Source: an uncultured Eubacteriales bacterium (lineage in GTDB: Bacteria > Bacillota > Clostridia > UMGS1810). From it: a DNA stretch of 8,780 nt. The stretch is from NCBI GenBank assembly GCA_900555295.1, contig USKN01000071.1, forward strand, positions 1 to 8,780. Reading direction: 5' to 3'. The translations under genes and the position numbers were made by a program. How positions within the stretch are numbered: the stretch's first letter is position 1; each line of letters starts with the position of its first letter. Of the stretch, positions 1 to 6,975 are shown in pieces. The notes under the pieces were generated by a model. It saw only the letters and a list, made by a program, of their open reading frames with translations, made no database searches and was not told where the DNA came from.

Positions 1-837
1 TTTGCCCGCCATAACGCTGTTGCGGTATGCCTCCGAAAGCGCTCCGCTTAAAATTTTACCGTTTACGCATCTGCCGTTAATAAAAAATATCTGACGGCGC
101 CTGTCTTTGCGTGCCGCCGACGCATTGCCGCAATATCCGCTTACGCGTATACCGTCGCTTTGGTAATCAACGGGCAGCATATTGTCGGACAATTCTTTGC
201 CGTATACCGTATAAACCGATGTTAAAAGCTTTCCGTCGCCCGATGATGATACAACCGTTTTGCCGTTGTTTATAAGCTTAATTTTAATTTCGGGACGGCT
301 TAATATAATTTTGTTTATAACATCGCTTACGTATGCCGCTTCGGTTGAGTCGCTTTTTAAAAATTTCATACGCGCGGGAGTGTTATAAAACAAATTTTTA
401 ACCACAATCGTTGTACCGTCGGGGCAGCCCGCCTCGCTTTTTTCGGTAACCGTTCCGCCCTCAATCGATACGTTTACTCCCATTTGACTGTCGCGCGTTT
501 TGGTAAACACATCAACCTTTGCAACCGCCGCAATACTTGCAAGCGCCTCGCCGCGAAAGCCGAGAGTATAAATTGAGTTTAAATCGTTTTCGGTTTTGAT
601 TTTGCTTGTAGCGTGGCGCAAAAATGCCGTGCAAACCTCGTCGGGTTCTATACCGCATCCGTCGTCGGTAACGCGCATATATGTCATACCGCCGTTTTTA
701 ATTTCAACGGTAATGTTTTTTGCGCCTGCGTCTATTGAGTTTTCTACAAGTTCTTTAATTGCCGAGGCAGGACGTTCAACAACTTCCCCCGCCGATATCA
801 TATTGGCAATTTCTTCGGGTAATACATTAATTTTCAT
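1..837 (-). CDS. mutL: DNA mismatch repair protein MutL, N-terminal part (runs off the left edge)
   Basis: This is the MutL ATPase, which links MutS bound at a mismatch to downstream repair. The frame is open from the ATG at 837 to base 1, giving 279 residues of a protein that is usually about 600-650 long. The N-terminal GHKL ATPase signatures are present in order: IANMISAGEVVERPAS (10-25), KELVENSIDAGA (28-39; E29 and N33 match the catalytic and Mg-binding positions of E. coli MutL), DDGCGI (58-63), RHATSKI (74-80), GFRGEALASI (93-102) and FYNTPARMKFLK (150-161). The start of the transducer domain follows, with INGR at 253-256. The C-terminal dimerisation/endonuclease domain lies outside the window, so it cannot be said whether the DQHA(X)2E(X)4E nuclease motif exists. 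The start overlaps the mutS end by 11 bases. The only Shine-Dalgarno match is a weak AAGG 12 bases upstream, so translational coupling to mutS is likely. Identification is near certain. Confidence 0.97.
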   Translation of the reverse strand, partial: MKINVLPEEIANMISAGEVVERPASAIKELVENSIDAGAKNITVEIKNGGMTYMRVTDDGCGIEPDEVCTAFLRHATSKIKTENDLNSIYTLGFRGEALASIAAVAKVDVFTKTRDSQMGVNVSIEGGTVTEKSEAGCPDGTTIVVKNLFYNTPARMKFLKSDSTEAAYVSDVINKIILSRPEIKIKLINNGKTVVSSSGDGKLLTSVYTVYGKELSDNMLPVDYQSDGIRVSGYCGNASAARKDRRRQIFFINGRCVNGKILSGALSEAYRNSVMAGK

Positions 838-3463
838 TTAATTCACTAACCTTTTTTTGTATACTGTACAGCATATTAAGCGCCTCAATGGGCGTAAGGG
901 TTGATATATCGGTATTTTTTATTTCGTTTGCAACGGTTTGGTATATTGCCGTATTTTCGTTTGTTTCACTTGCGGTATAGTCGGCATTTGCGTCATAATC
1001 AGGTGTGTTTTTAACCGCATTGCTTAAATCGTCGTTTTCTATTGATTTTAAAACCTCTTTTGCACGGTGCACAACCGCCTCGGGCACACCTGCAAGGTAA
1101 GCAACTTCTATACCGAAACTGTCGTCGGTACCGCCCTTTACTATTTTGCGCAAAAATGTAATTTCATCACCGCGTTTTTTTACTGCAATGGAATAATTTT
1201 TAACGCCGTCAATTCTGTTTTCAAGATTTATAAGTTCGTGATAATGCGTTGCAAACAGTGTTTTTGCGCCGATTTTTTCTTTATCGGATATAAATTCGGC
1301 AACCGCCCACGCAATCGAAAGTCCGTCAAACGTGCTTGTGCCTCTGCCTATTTCGTCGAGTATTATAAGGCTCTTTTGGGTTGCGTTGTGCAAAATATGC
1401 GCAACCTCGTTCATTTCCACCATAAAAGTACTCTGCCCCGACGCAAGGTCGTCGGACGCACCGACACGTGTAAATATTTTATCCACAACTCCTATACGGC
1501 ACTTATCGGCAGGCACAAAACTGCCTATTTGAGCCATAAGCGTTATAAGCGCTGTTTGGCGCATATATGTTGATTTACCCGCCATATTGGGTCCCGTTAT
1601 AATTGAAAAACGGCTGCTGTCGGTATCCAAATACGTATCGTTGGGCACAAAAAGCGAGTCGTTTAAATATTTTTCAACTATAGGGTGTCTGCCGCCTTTT
1701 ATATCTATTACTTCACCGCTGTCAACCTCGGGTTTAACATACCCGTTTGTTGAGGCAACGCAGGCAAGCGAACACAATGCGTCCGTTGCCGAAACAAGCT
1801 TTGCGCTTTTTTGTATACGTTCCGCATTTTCGGCAACTTTGTCTTTTACATATGTAAAGTCCTCGTATTCAAGACCGTTTACACGCTCGGTTGAACCCAA
1901 AATAACATTTTCAACATTTTTAAGTTCCTGCGTTATAAAGCGTTCGGCATTTACAAGGGTTTGTTTTCTTATGTAATTATCGGGCACTTTTTCTTTTTGT
2001 GAGTTTGAAACCTCTATGTAATAACCAAATACTTTGTTAAAGCTTATTTTAAGGTTTTTTATACCCGTTTTTTCTTTTTCGTCGGCTTCCATTTTGGCAA
2101 GATAACCCGCACCGTTTGCCACAATGTCTTTTAATTTGTCAAGTTCCGAGTCAAAGCCTTCTTTTATCATTTTGCCTTCGCGCACGCTAAACGGTGCGTC
2201 GTCCTTTATGGCATTATCTATAAGCTCGCATATATCGTCTATAATATCAAATTGCTTTGCAACCGTTTTTAAAAATTCGCTTTTACATCTGTTTAAATAT
2301 GTATGTATTTCGGGAAAAGCGGCAAGGCTTGTACCGAGCGCGTACAAATCACGCGCATTGCAGGTGCCGTATATTACCTTGCTTATTATTCTTTCAATAT
2401 CGTTTACCCGTGAAAGTGCCTGTGTAAGCCCGTCCCTTAACAGCGTATCCGAATAGAGCTCGTCAACCGCGTCCAACCGTCTGTTAATTTGCTCCGCCGA
2501 TATAAGCGGACGGTCTATCCAGCTTTTAAGCCGTCTTGTACCCATAGCTGTTTTTGTTTTGTCAAGTATGCCGAAAAGCGAACCGCGTTTTGTTTTATCG
2601 CGCATTGTTTCGGTAAGTTCAAGGTTACGGCGCGAATTTAAATCTATTTCCATACAGTCGCCCGTTTTGTAATACTTAACCTCGCGTATATGCGAAAGGT
2701 CGGTTTTTTGCGTTTCCTCCAAATATTTAAGCAGTCCGCCGAGCGACATTACACAGTATTTTTTATCTTCAAGCCCTATTTTGGCAAGCGAAAAAACTTT
2801 AAACTTTGTTTTAACGCATTCCTCCGCCGCCGAATATTCAAAGTCTTTTTCGTCGATAAAGCTGTCGTAAAAATTAAAACGGTGTTTGAGTTCGCCAAAC
2901 ATTTTTGAATAACGCGCCGCGCCGCTGTTTATAATTATTTCGGTAGGTTTAAAGCAGGCAAGCGTATCCAAAAGCTTATTTTCGGTAATGTCAAAATCGC
3001 CGTCGCACGTAATAAGCTCACCCGTTGATACGTCGGCAAACGACACGCCGTAACCCTTGCCGTCGGTATACACACCCGCAAGAAAATTATTTTCTTTGCT
3101 ATCCAAAATTGCGTCAATATTAGCGGTTCCCGGTGTTATAACACGTATTACGTCACGCTTTACAATACCTTTTGCGTTTTTGGGGTCCTCGGTTTGCTCG
3201 CATATTGCAACTTTTATTCCGCTTTTTACAAGCTTTGCTATATACCCCTCAACACTGTGATACGGCACACCGCACATAGGCGCGCGTTCTTTGAGTCCGC
3301 AGTCTTTGCCCGTAAGCGTAATTTCAAGTATTTTTGACGCTTTTATTGCATCGTCAAAAAACATTTCGTAAAAATCTCCGAGCCTGAAAAAGAGTATACA
3401 GTCTTCGTATTCTTTTTTTACCTCCAAGTATTGCCGCATCATCGGCGTTAAACCTTTTTCCAT
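827..3463 (-). CDS. mutS: DNA mismatch repair protein MutS
   Basis: MutS recognises base mismatches and small loops in DNA and uses ATP to signal to MutL. The 878-residue product has the usual MutS1 length and layout. The mismatch-binding domain carries the F-Y-E motif at 31-33 (F31 stacks on the mismatch and E33 contacts it in the family). Connector, lever and clamp domains follow at about 125-560. The C-terminal ABC ATPase has Walker A GPNMAGKST (624-632), the signature region around ASGQSTFMVEM (674-684), Walker B SLIILDEIGRGTS (698-710) and FATHYHEL (737-744). A poorly conserved acidic, Thr/Asn-rich linker at about 808-850 precedes the conserved LTPIEALNMLY tail (856-866). F31, E33 and the Walker residues are intact, which argues for a functional MutS1 rather than MutS2. 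The start has GAGGA 9 bases upstream. The gene follows the RicA/YlbF-family gene by 32 bases and overlaps mutL. Confidence 0.98.
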   Translation of the reverse strand: MEKGLTPMMRQYLEVKKEYEDCILFFRLGDFYEMFFDDAIKASKILEITLTGKDCGLKERAPMCGVPYHSVEGYIAKLVKSGIKVAICEQTEDPKNAKGIVKRDVIRVITPGTANIDAILDSKENNFLAGVYTDGKGYGVSFADVSTGELITCDGDFDITENKLLDTLACFKPTEIIINSGAARYSKMFGELKHRFNFYDSFIDEKDFEYSAAEECVKTKFKVFSLAKIGLEDKKYCVMSLGGLLKYLEETQKTDLSHIREVKYYKTGDCMEIDLNSRRNLELTETMRDKTKRGSLFGILDKTKTAMGTRRLKSWIDRPLISAEQINRRLDAVDELYSDTLLRDGLTQALSRVNDIERIISKVIYGTCNARDLYALGTSLAAFPEIHTYLNRCKSEFLKTVAKQFDIIDDICELIDNAIKDDAPFSVREGKMIKEGFDSELDKLKDIVANGAGYLAKMEADEKEKTGIKNLKISFNKVFGYYIEVSNSQKEKVPDNYIRKQTLVNAERFITQELKNVENVILGSTERVNGLEYEDFTYVKDKVAENAERIQKSAKLVSATDALCSLACVASTNGYVKPEVDSGEVIDIKGGRHPIVEKYLNDSLFVPNDTYLDTDSSRFSIITGPNMAGKSTYMRQTALITLMAQIGSFVPADKCRIGVVDKIFTRVGASDDLASGQSTFMVEMNEVAHILHNATQKSLIILDEIGRGTSTFDGLSIAWAVAEFISDKEKIGAKTLFATHYHELINLENRIDGVKNYSIAVKKRGDEITFLRKIVKGGTDDSFGIEVAYLAGVPEAVVHRAKEVLKSIENDDLSNAVKNTPDYDANADYTASETNENTAIYQTVANEIKNTDISTLTPIEALNMLYSIQKKVSELNEN

Positions 3464-3495
3464 TTTATACAGTCCTCTTTCGTAATTTTAAAAAA

Positions 3496-3897
3496 TCAGT
3501 GACAACCCTTGCAGCCCGCGCAGCTTCCCGAACAGCCGCCGTTTTCGTCGTCGCCTTTTACAAAATGCGTTATTATGGCATTTACTTTATTTATAAGGTC
3601 CGAAAATTTTTGGTTTGCGTCCAAATAGTTTTTAATGTTTTCGTTTACACAAAGACGTCCAAACTCCGCCTGTGCGTCAAGCATTATTTTTTCGTACTCC
3701 TCTTTTGTTAAATCGGGGTTTGCCGCACGCTCCGATAGTTTTTGACGGCGCTCGGCGTACTCCGCCATAAGTTTTTGCGCCTCGGGGTCATCGAGCTGTG
3801 CCTGTTCCCATTTTTTAGCGTTTTCAAATTCATCGCTTTCGGCAATCATCATACCGAGTTTGCGCGCGTTTTCCAAAATCATTTCTTTATTGTTCAT
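3496..3897 (-). CDS. YlbF/YmcA (RicF/RicA) family protein with a cysteine-rich C-terminal tail
   Basis: A small protein of 133 residues of the Com_YlbF family: mostly charged, predicted all-helical, without signal peptide or membrane segment. In Bacillus subtilis, YlbF (RicF), YmcA (RicA) and YaaT (RicT) form a complex carrying Fe-S clusters that affects RNA processing by RNase Y, competence, biofilm formation and sporulation. The helical part covers about 1-113. The tail is GGCSGSCAGCKGCH (120-133), with cysteines at 122, 126, 129 and 132, and C83 lies in the helical body. The tail recalls the cysteine-rich end of B. subtilis YlbF, while the location between miaB and mutS is that of B. subtilis ymcA, so the paralogue cannot be assigned and the symbol is left blank. 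The ribosome binding site GAGGAG lies inside the last two miaB codons, 9 bases before the ATG, and the gap to miaB is only 6 bases. The family call is confident; Fe-S binding is inferred. Confidence 0.87.
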   Translation of the reverse strand: MNNKEMILENARKLGMMIAESDEFENAKKWEQAQLDDPEAQKLMAEYAERRQKLSERAANPDLTKEEYEKIMLDAQAEFGRLCVNENIKNYLDANQKFSDLINKVNAIITHFVKGDDENGGCSGSCAGCKGCH

Positions 3898-3903
3898 TAT
3901 AGC

Positions 3904-5349
3904 TTACTCCTCACTTTTTTTAACAACTTCACCCATAAGCGACCAAGTTTTTGCCTCGGTTATTTTTACGTTTATTATTTTGCCTATGCAGCTTTTATTA
4001 GCCTTAAAATTAACGGTTTTTCCGCCGTCGGTTCTGCCGCTCATAAACAGGCTGTTGGTTTTTGACTCGCCCTCTGCAAGTACTTTTAATATTTTGCCCT
4101 CATATGTTAAATTTATTTCTTTGGATATTTCGTCCTGCACTTGCAAAAGTCGGTTAAAGTTATGCTTTTTCTCCTCGTCGGTTAAAACGTCATCCATTTT
4201 TGCGGCAGGGGTACCGGGACGTTTTGAATATATAAACGAAAATATAGAATCGTACCTTACTTTTTTAAGCATATCCAAAGTATCGTTAAAATCGTCGTTA
4301 TCCTCACCCGGAAAGCCCACAATAATATCGGTTGTAAGCACAATATCAGGCATAAGAGCGCGTACCTTTTCTACTTTTTTTAAATAATCCTCTCGAGTGT
4401 AACGTCTGTTCATAGCTTTTAAAATACGGTTACTGCCTGCCTGGAGCGGCAAATGCAACTGACGGCACACTTTATCGCACCGCGCCATTGTTTCAATAAG
4501 CTTATCGCTTAAATCTTTTGGGTGGCTTGTCATAAAACGCACGCGCTCTATTCCGTCAATTTGGCATACTTTTTCAAGCAAGTCGGCAAAATCGGGTTTT
4601 ATTCCGTCCTCGCCGGGTTCAAAATCATTGCCGTAAGAATTTACGTTTTGACCCAAAAGGGTTATTTCTTTATACCCCTCCGACGCCAGGGTTTTTACCT
4701 CTTTTAATATTTCTTCAATATTGCGGCTACGCTCTCTGCCTCTTACGTAAGGCACAATACAATATGTGCAAAAGTTGTTGCACCCGTACATTACCGATAC
4801 CCACGCGCTTGCGCCCTCTTTGCGCAATACGGGTAAATCTTCGGCAATTCTGCCGTCAATATTTTTATAGTCAAACACACGCTCACGCTCGCATATTACG
4901 TGGCTTAAAAGCTCGGGAAACGAATAAAGCGAATGTGTGCCGAACACAATATCAACGTGCTTGTACTTTTGCTTAATTCTGTTTTGTATTTCCTCCTGCT
5001 GCATCATACATCCGCACACGCCTATAATAAGCGACGGATTGTGCGCTTTAATGTGCTTTAGCGCACCCAAATTGCCAAACACTTTAAGCTCGGCATTTTC
5101 GCGTACTGCACAGGTATTGTACAGTATAAAGTCTGCCGCGTTTTTATCGTTTGTTAAAGAATACCCCATTTTTTGGAGCATACCCGCCAAAATTTCGGAA
5201 TCGTTCACATTTTGCTGACAGCCGTACGTTTCTATAAAAGCAAAGTGGTTTTTACCGTCATTTTCAAGTTTTTCTTTAATTTTTTTTGTTATATTGTTTT
5301 GCTTTTCCTGCTCTTTTGCCGAAACAAGCACTTTATCTCTTTTACTCAT
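3904..5349 (-). CDS. miaB: tRNA-2-methylthio-N6-dimethylallyladenosine synthase MiaB
   Basis: MiaB is a radical-SAM methylthiotransferase that converts i6A37 to ms2i6A37 in tRNAs reading UNN codons, using two 4Fe-4S clusters and S-adenosylmethionine. With the start at 5349 the product has 481 residues. An N-terminal charged extension (about 1-35) precedes the UPF0004 domain, whose cluster cysteines are C44 (ETYGCQQN), C80 (YNTCAVRE) and C114 (GVCGCMMQ). The radical-SAM CxxxCxxC triad is C190/C194/C197 within YGCNNFCTYC. Other family motifs are GQNVNSYG (233-240), TSHPKDLSD (274-282), LHLPLQAGSNRIL (298-310) and DIIVGFPGE (341-349). A TRAM RNA-binding domain fills about 412-475. The subgroup is MiaB rather than MtaB or RimO, judging from these motifs and the neighbouring mutS. 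The frame remains open to an ATG at 5403, but that codon lies just upstream of the -10 box; the ATG at 5349 has TTTGAGG ending 9 bases upstream and is preferred. First gene of the miaB-mutL operon. Confidence 0.96.
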   Translation of the reverse strand: MSKRDKVLVSAKEQEKQNNITKKIKEKLENDGKNHFAFIETYGCQQNVNDSEILAGMLQKMGYSLTNDKNAADFILYNTCAVRENAELKVFGNLGALKHIKAHNPSLIIGVCGCMMQQEEIQNRIKQKYKHVDIVFGTHSLYSFPELLSHVICERERVFDYKNIDGRIAEDLPVLRKEGASAWVSVMYGCNNFCTYCIVPYVRGRERSRNIEEILKEVKTLASEGYKEITLLGQNVNSYGNDFEPGEDGIKPDFADLLEKVCQIDGIERVRFMTSHPKDLSDKLIETMARCDKVCRQLHLPLQAGSNRILKAMNRRYTREDYLKKVEKVRALMPDIVLTTDIIVGFPGEDNDDFNDTLDMLKKVRYDSIFSFIYSKRPGTPAAKMDDVLTDEEKKHNFNRLLQVQDEISKEINLTYEGKILKVLAEGESKTNSLFMSGRTDGGKTVNFKANKSCIGKIINVKITEAKTWSLMGEVVKKSEE

Positions 5350-5358
5350 AATTATTTG

Positions 5359-5365
5359 CCTCAAA
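5359..5365 (-). promoter_or_regulatory. Ribosome binding site of miaB (decides the start)
   Basis: TTTGAGG reads on the minus strand, ending 9 bases before the ATG at 5349. It supports this ATG over the in-frame ATG at 5403, which would put the -10 promoter box inside the coding region. Confidence 0.8.
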
Positions 5366-5386
5366 TCTGCATTTTTATACAAATAT

Positions 5387-5415
5387 ATTATAGCATAAAG
5401 CATATAAAATGTAAA
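5387..5415 (-). promoter_or_regulatory. Sigma-A promoter of the miaB-ricA/ylbF-mutS-mutL operon
   Basis: The -35 box TTTACA (5415-5410) and the perfect -10 box TATAAT (5392-5387) are separated by exactly 17 bases. TGC directly precedes the -10, giving an extended -10. Transcription should begin near 5380, leaving a leader of about 30 bases before the miaB ATG at 5349. The -35 lies 25 bases beyond the last T of the upstream terminator, so the two transcription units abut. No other convincing promoter was seen between here and mutL, which suggests that all four genes share this one. Confidence 0.85.
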
Positions 5416-5440
5416 CCCAAAATTTTTGGCTTATATGCAT

Positions 5441-5480
5441 AAAAAAACACCGCAATAAACTTTGTAAGTTAATTGCAGCG
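5441..5480 (-). terminator. Rho-independent terminator after the sugar transferase gene
   Basis: On the minus strand a 15-base arm (5480-5466) pairs with a second arm (5462-5448) around a 3-base loop (5465-5463). The stem has 14 pairs, two of them G-U, with one T-T mismatch. It is followed at once by seven T residues (5447-5441). It begins 10 bases after the sugar transferase stop codon and separates that gene from the miaB promoter. Confidence 0.85.
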
Positions 5481-5490
5481 CCCTTGTTTT

Positions 5491-6600
5491 TCAGCACTGT
5501 CTGAATGACATCGGTTTAAAAATCGTAAGAAAAATAAGCTTTAAATCAAGCAAAAACGAAAAGTTTCGTATATACATAATATCATAAATGGTTTTGTCGG
5601 CAATTGATGTATTATACTTTCCGTACACCTGCGCAAACCCCGTAAGACCTGCTTTTACCGAAAATCTCATACCGTAACCGTCTATTGACTTTAAATAACC
5701 GTCAACAAAGCATTTGCGCTCGGGGCGCGGCCCCACAACCGACATTTGCCCCATGAGTATATTAAAAAACTGCGGCAGTTCATCGAGATGATATCGGCGC
5801 ATAAATTTGCCTGCCGATGTTATGCGGTCGTCATTTTCAACCGCCAATTTGGGACCCGATACTTTTTCGGCATTGCTTTTCATTGTTCTGAATTTATAAA
5901 TACAAAACGGCTTTTTGTTAACCGTAAGGCGCTTTTGCCTGTATATAACGGGGCCGCTTGACGTAAGCTTAACCGTAAGTGCGCAAAGTACCATAACAGG
6001 AAATGTAACCAAAATTGCAAAAAGCGAAAATACAATATCGAATACCCTTTTAACCACCGCCTGATATTTTTTAAGCGACAGCGGTTTTAAATAAAACACG
6101 GGAGTATCGTTAAATTGTGCCAACGTGCAATCAAACGCACCAACCGCACAAAAATCGGGAAGTATATATATACTTTTGTCCATTTCAAAAGTTTTTTCTA
6201 TAACGGCGGTTTTGATTTTTTCGTCTATATCCGCCGAAATAAACACGGAATCGTAATTTGAAATGTTGTTTTTCAAATATACATTTATTCTTTCTTCATC
6301 GCAATTGCAAAACAATTCATATGTAATATCAAAATGCTTGCCGTTAATACTTTTAAGTGCGTGCTGTGCATTTTGTTTACTGTTTTCATCGGCTATAATA
6401 AGCAATTTTGACTTTTTTGCGGGTTTGCTTATATAAAAAGCAAACACTGTAAAAATTATAAACAAATCAATAAGTGCCGTTATTTTAAAATCACAACCTG
6501 CCACGGTAAGTACCGCAAAGTTTACGGCAATCAGTAAAATTATATCCAAAATAGCGCGCGGATTGCAAAATAATCTGCCAAAACGGCGTATGCAAGTCAT
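5491..6600 (-). CDS. Polyprenyl-phosphate sugar-1-phosphate transferase (bacterial sugar transferase family), short form
   Basis: A membrane enzyme that moves a sugar-1-phosphate from a nucleotide sugar to undecaprenyl phosphate, the first step of capsule, exopolysaccharide or glycan assembly. The product has 369 residues. The catalytic domain (about 182-365) starts with KRVFDIVFSLFAI, continues into a membrane segment (about 189-211) and then shows GPVIYRQKR (216-224), YKFRTMKSNAE (235-245), HLDELPQFFNIL with the catalytic D273-E274 pair, MSVVGPRPE (286-294) and KAGLTGFAQVYG (316-327). The N-terminus has only two likely membrane helices (about 17-35 and 40-57), then a soluble alpha/beta region (about 63-170) resembling a reduced form of the Rossmann-like domain of WbaP-type enzymes. 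WbaP-like proteins are typically about 460-480 residues with four N-terminal helices, so this is a shortened form. The substrate sugar cannot be read from sequence. The start has GAGGTG 6 bases upstream. It is a single-gene unit with its own promoter and terminator and no glycosyltransferase neighbour in view. Confidence 0.92.
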   Translation of the reverse strand: MTCIRRFGRLFCNPRAILDIILLIAVNFAVLTVAGCDFKITALIDLFIIFTVFAFYISKPAKKSKLLIIADENSKQNAQHALKSINGKHFDITYELFCNCDEERINVYLKNNISNYDSVFISADIDEKIKTAVIEKTFEMDKSIYILPDFCAVGAFDCTLAQFNDTPVFYLKPLSLKKYQAVVKRVFDIVFSLFAILVTFPVMVLCALTVKLTSSGPVIYRQKRLTVNKKPFCIYKFRTMKSNAEKVSGPKLAVENDDRITSAGKFMRRYHLDELPQFFNILMGQMSVVGPRPERKCFVDGYLKSIDGYGMRFSVKAGLTGFAQVYGKYNTSIADKTIYDIMYIRNFSFLLDLKLIFLTIFKPMSFRQC

Positions 6601-6648
6601 TTGTTACACCTCTTATGTAAAAATATGTTTTCTTCTCTGTATAAATAA

Positions 6649-6676
6649 ATTATATCAATTATATCCGTTTTGTCAA
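6649..6676 (-). promoter_or_regulatory. Sigma-A promoter of the sugar transferase gene
   Basis: Perfect -35 TTGACA (6676-6671) and perfect -10 TATAAT (6654-6649) with a 16-base spacer on the minus strand. The expected start of transcription is near 6642, giving a leader of about 40 bases before the ATG at 6600. Both boxes match consensus, so basal activity should be strong unless a repressor acts. Confidence 0.85.
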
Positions 6677-6677
6677 G

Positions 6678-6711
6678 CGTCACACGTAAATATGCTGTAA
6701 AAACCGTCACA
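6678..6711 (-). repeat. Direct repeat TGTGACG upstream of the sugar transferase -35 box, possible regulator site
   Basis: TGTGACG occurs twice on the minus strand, at 6711-6705 and 6684-6678, with a period of 27 bases. The nearer copy ends one base before the -35 box. Each copy is preceded by related bases: GGTAAA before the far copy and ATTTACG before the near one. This could be a pair of half-sites for an activator or repressor. No regulator is assigned, and chance similarity is possible. Confidence 0.35.
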
Positions 6712-6975
6712 TTTACCAACACTTGACGTAGGAAGTTTTTTCAACGCAATTTTTTAAAAGAAATTCAAAAAACAAAACACAAAATTTTAAACATTAAAAA
6801 TTCAATTCAATATCTTGTTTTAAATTAATAATTTAAAGTAAAAATTTGGTAAAGATTTAAGTAAAAATATACGCTATTCAAAAAATAAATGCCGATTTTT
6901 AAAATTATATTTTCTTTGTACAAAAACACAACACTCACGCAAAACAGCCGCAGCATCATATAAATAAAACAAAAT
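6712..6975. other. AT-rich intergenic region with no supported gene
   Basis: These 264 bases follow the M50 peptidase stop codon and precede the upstream repeat of the sugar transferase promoter. They are markedly richer in A and T than the genes around them, with many runs of A or T. I find no well-formed terminator for the M50 gene: the only GC-containing stretch (about 6930-6955) could pair just through several G-U pairs. An AT-only inverted repeat with 8-base arms and a 3-base loop lies at 6819-6837, and the 9-mer AGTAAAAAT recurs on the plus strand at 6837 and 6860. A 44-codon minus-strand frame at 6825-6959 lacks a ribosome binding site and was not accepted as a gene. Confidence 0.6.

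Noticed and set aside
1067..1573. Open frame of 168 codons on the plus strand
   Set aside because: It lies wholly inside mutS on the opposite strand, over the conserved ATPase domain, and its Cys/Tyr/Phe-rich translation is typical of an antisense shadow. The same holds for the other plus-strand frames across mutS, miaB and the flanking genes.
6670..6677. Spo0A-box-like TTGTCAAG on the plus strand
   Set aside because: It differs from the TGTCGAA core and is simply the complement of the consensus TTGACA -35 box with its flanking bases, so it gives no independent evidence of Spo0A control.
6819..6837. AT-only inverted repeat with 8-base arms
   Set aside because: The hairpin would be weak, has no T-tract suited to termination, and such repeats arise readily by chance in sequence this rich in A and T.
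6825..6959. A 44-codon minus-strand frame in the AT-rich gap, hydrophobic and starting with two ATG codons
   Set aside because: There is no Shine-Dalgarno sequence before it, unlike nearly every real gene here. Its composition (Phe, Tyr, Leu, Ile, Asn) is what random AT-rich DNA encodes. Conservation in relatives would be needed to accept it.
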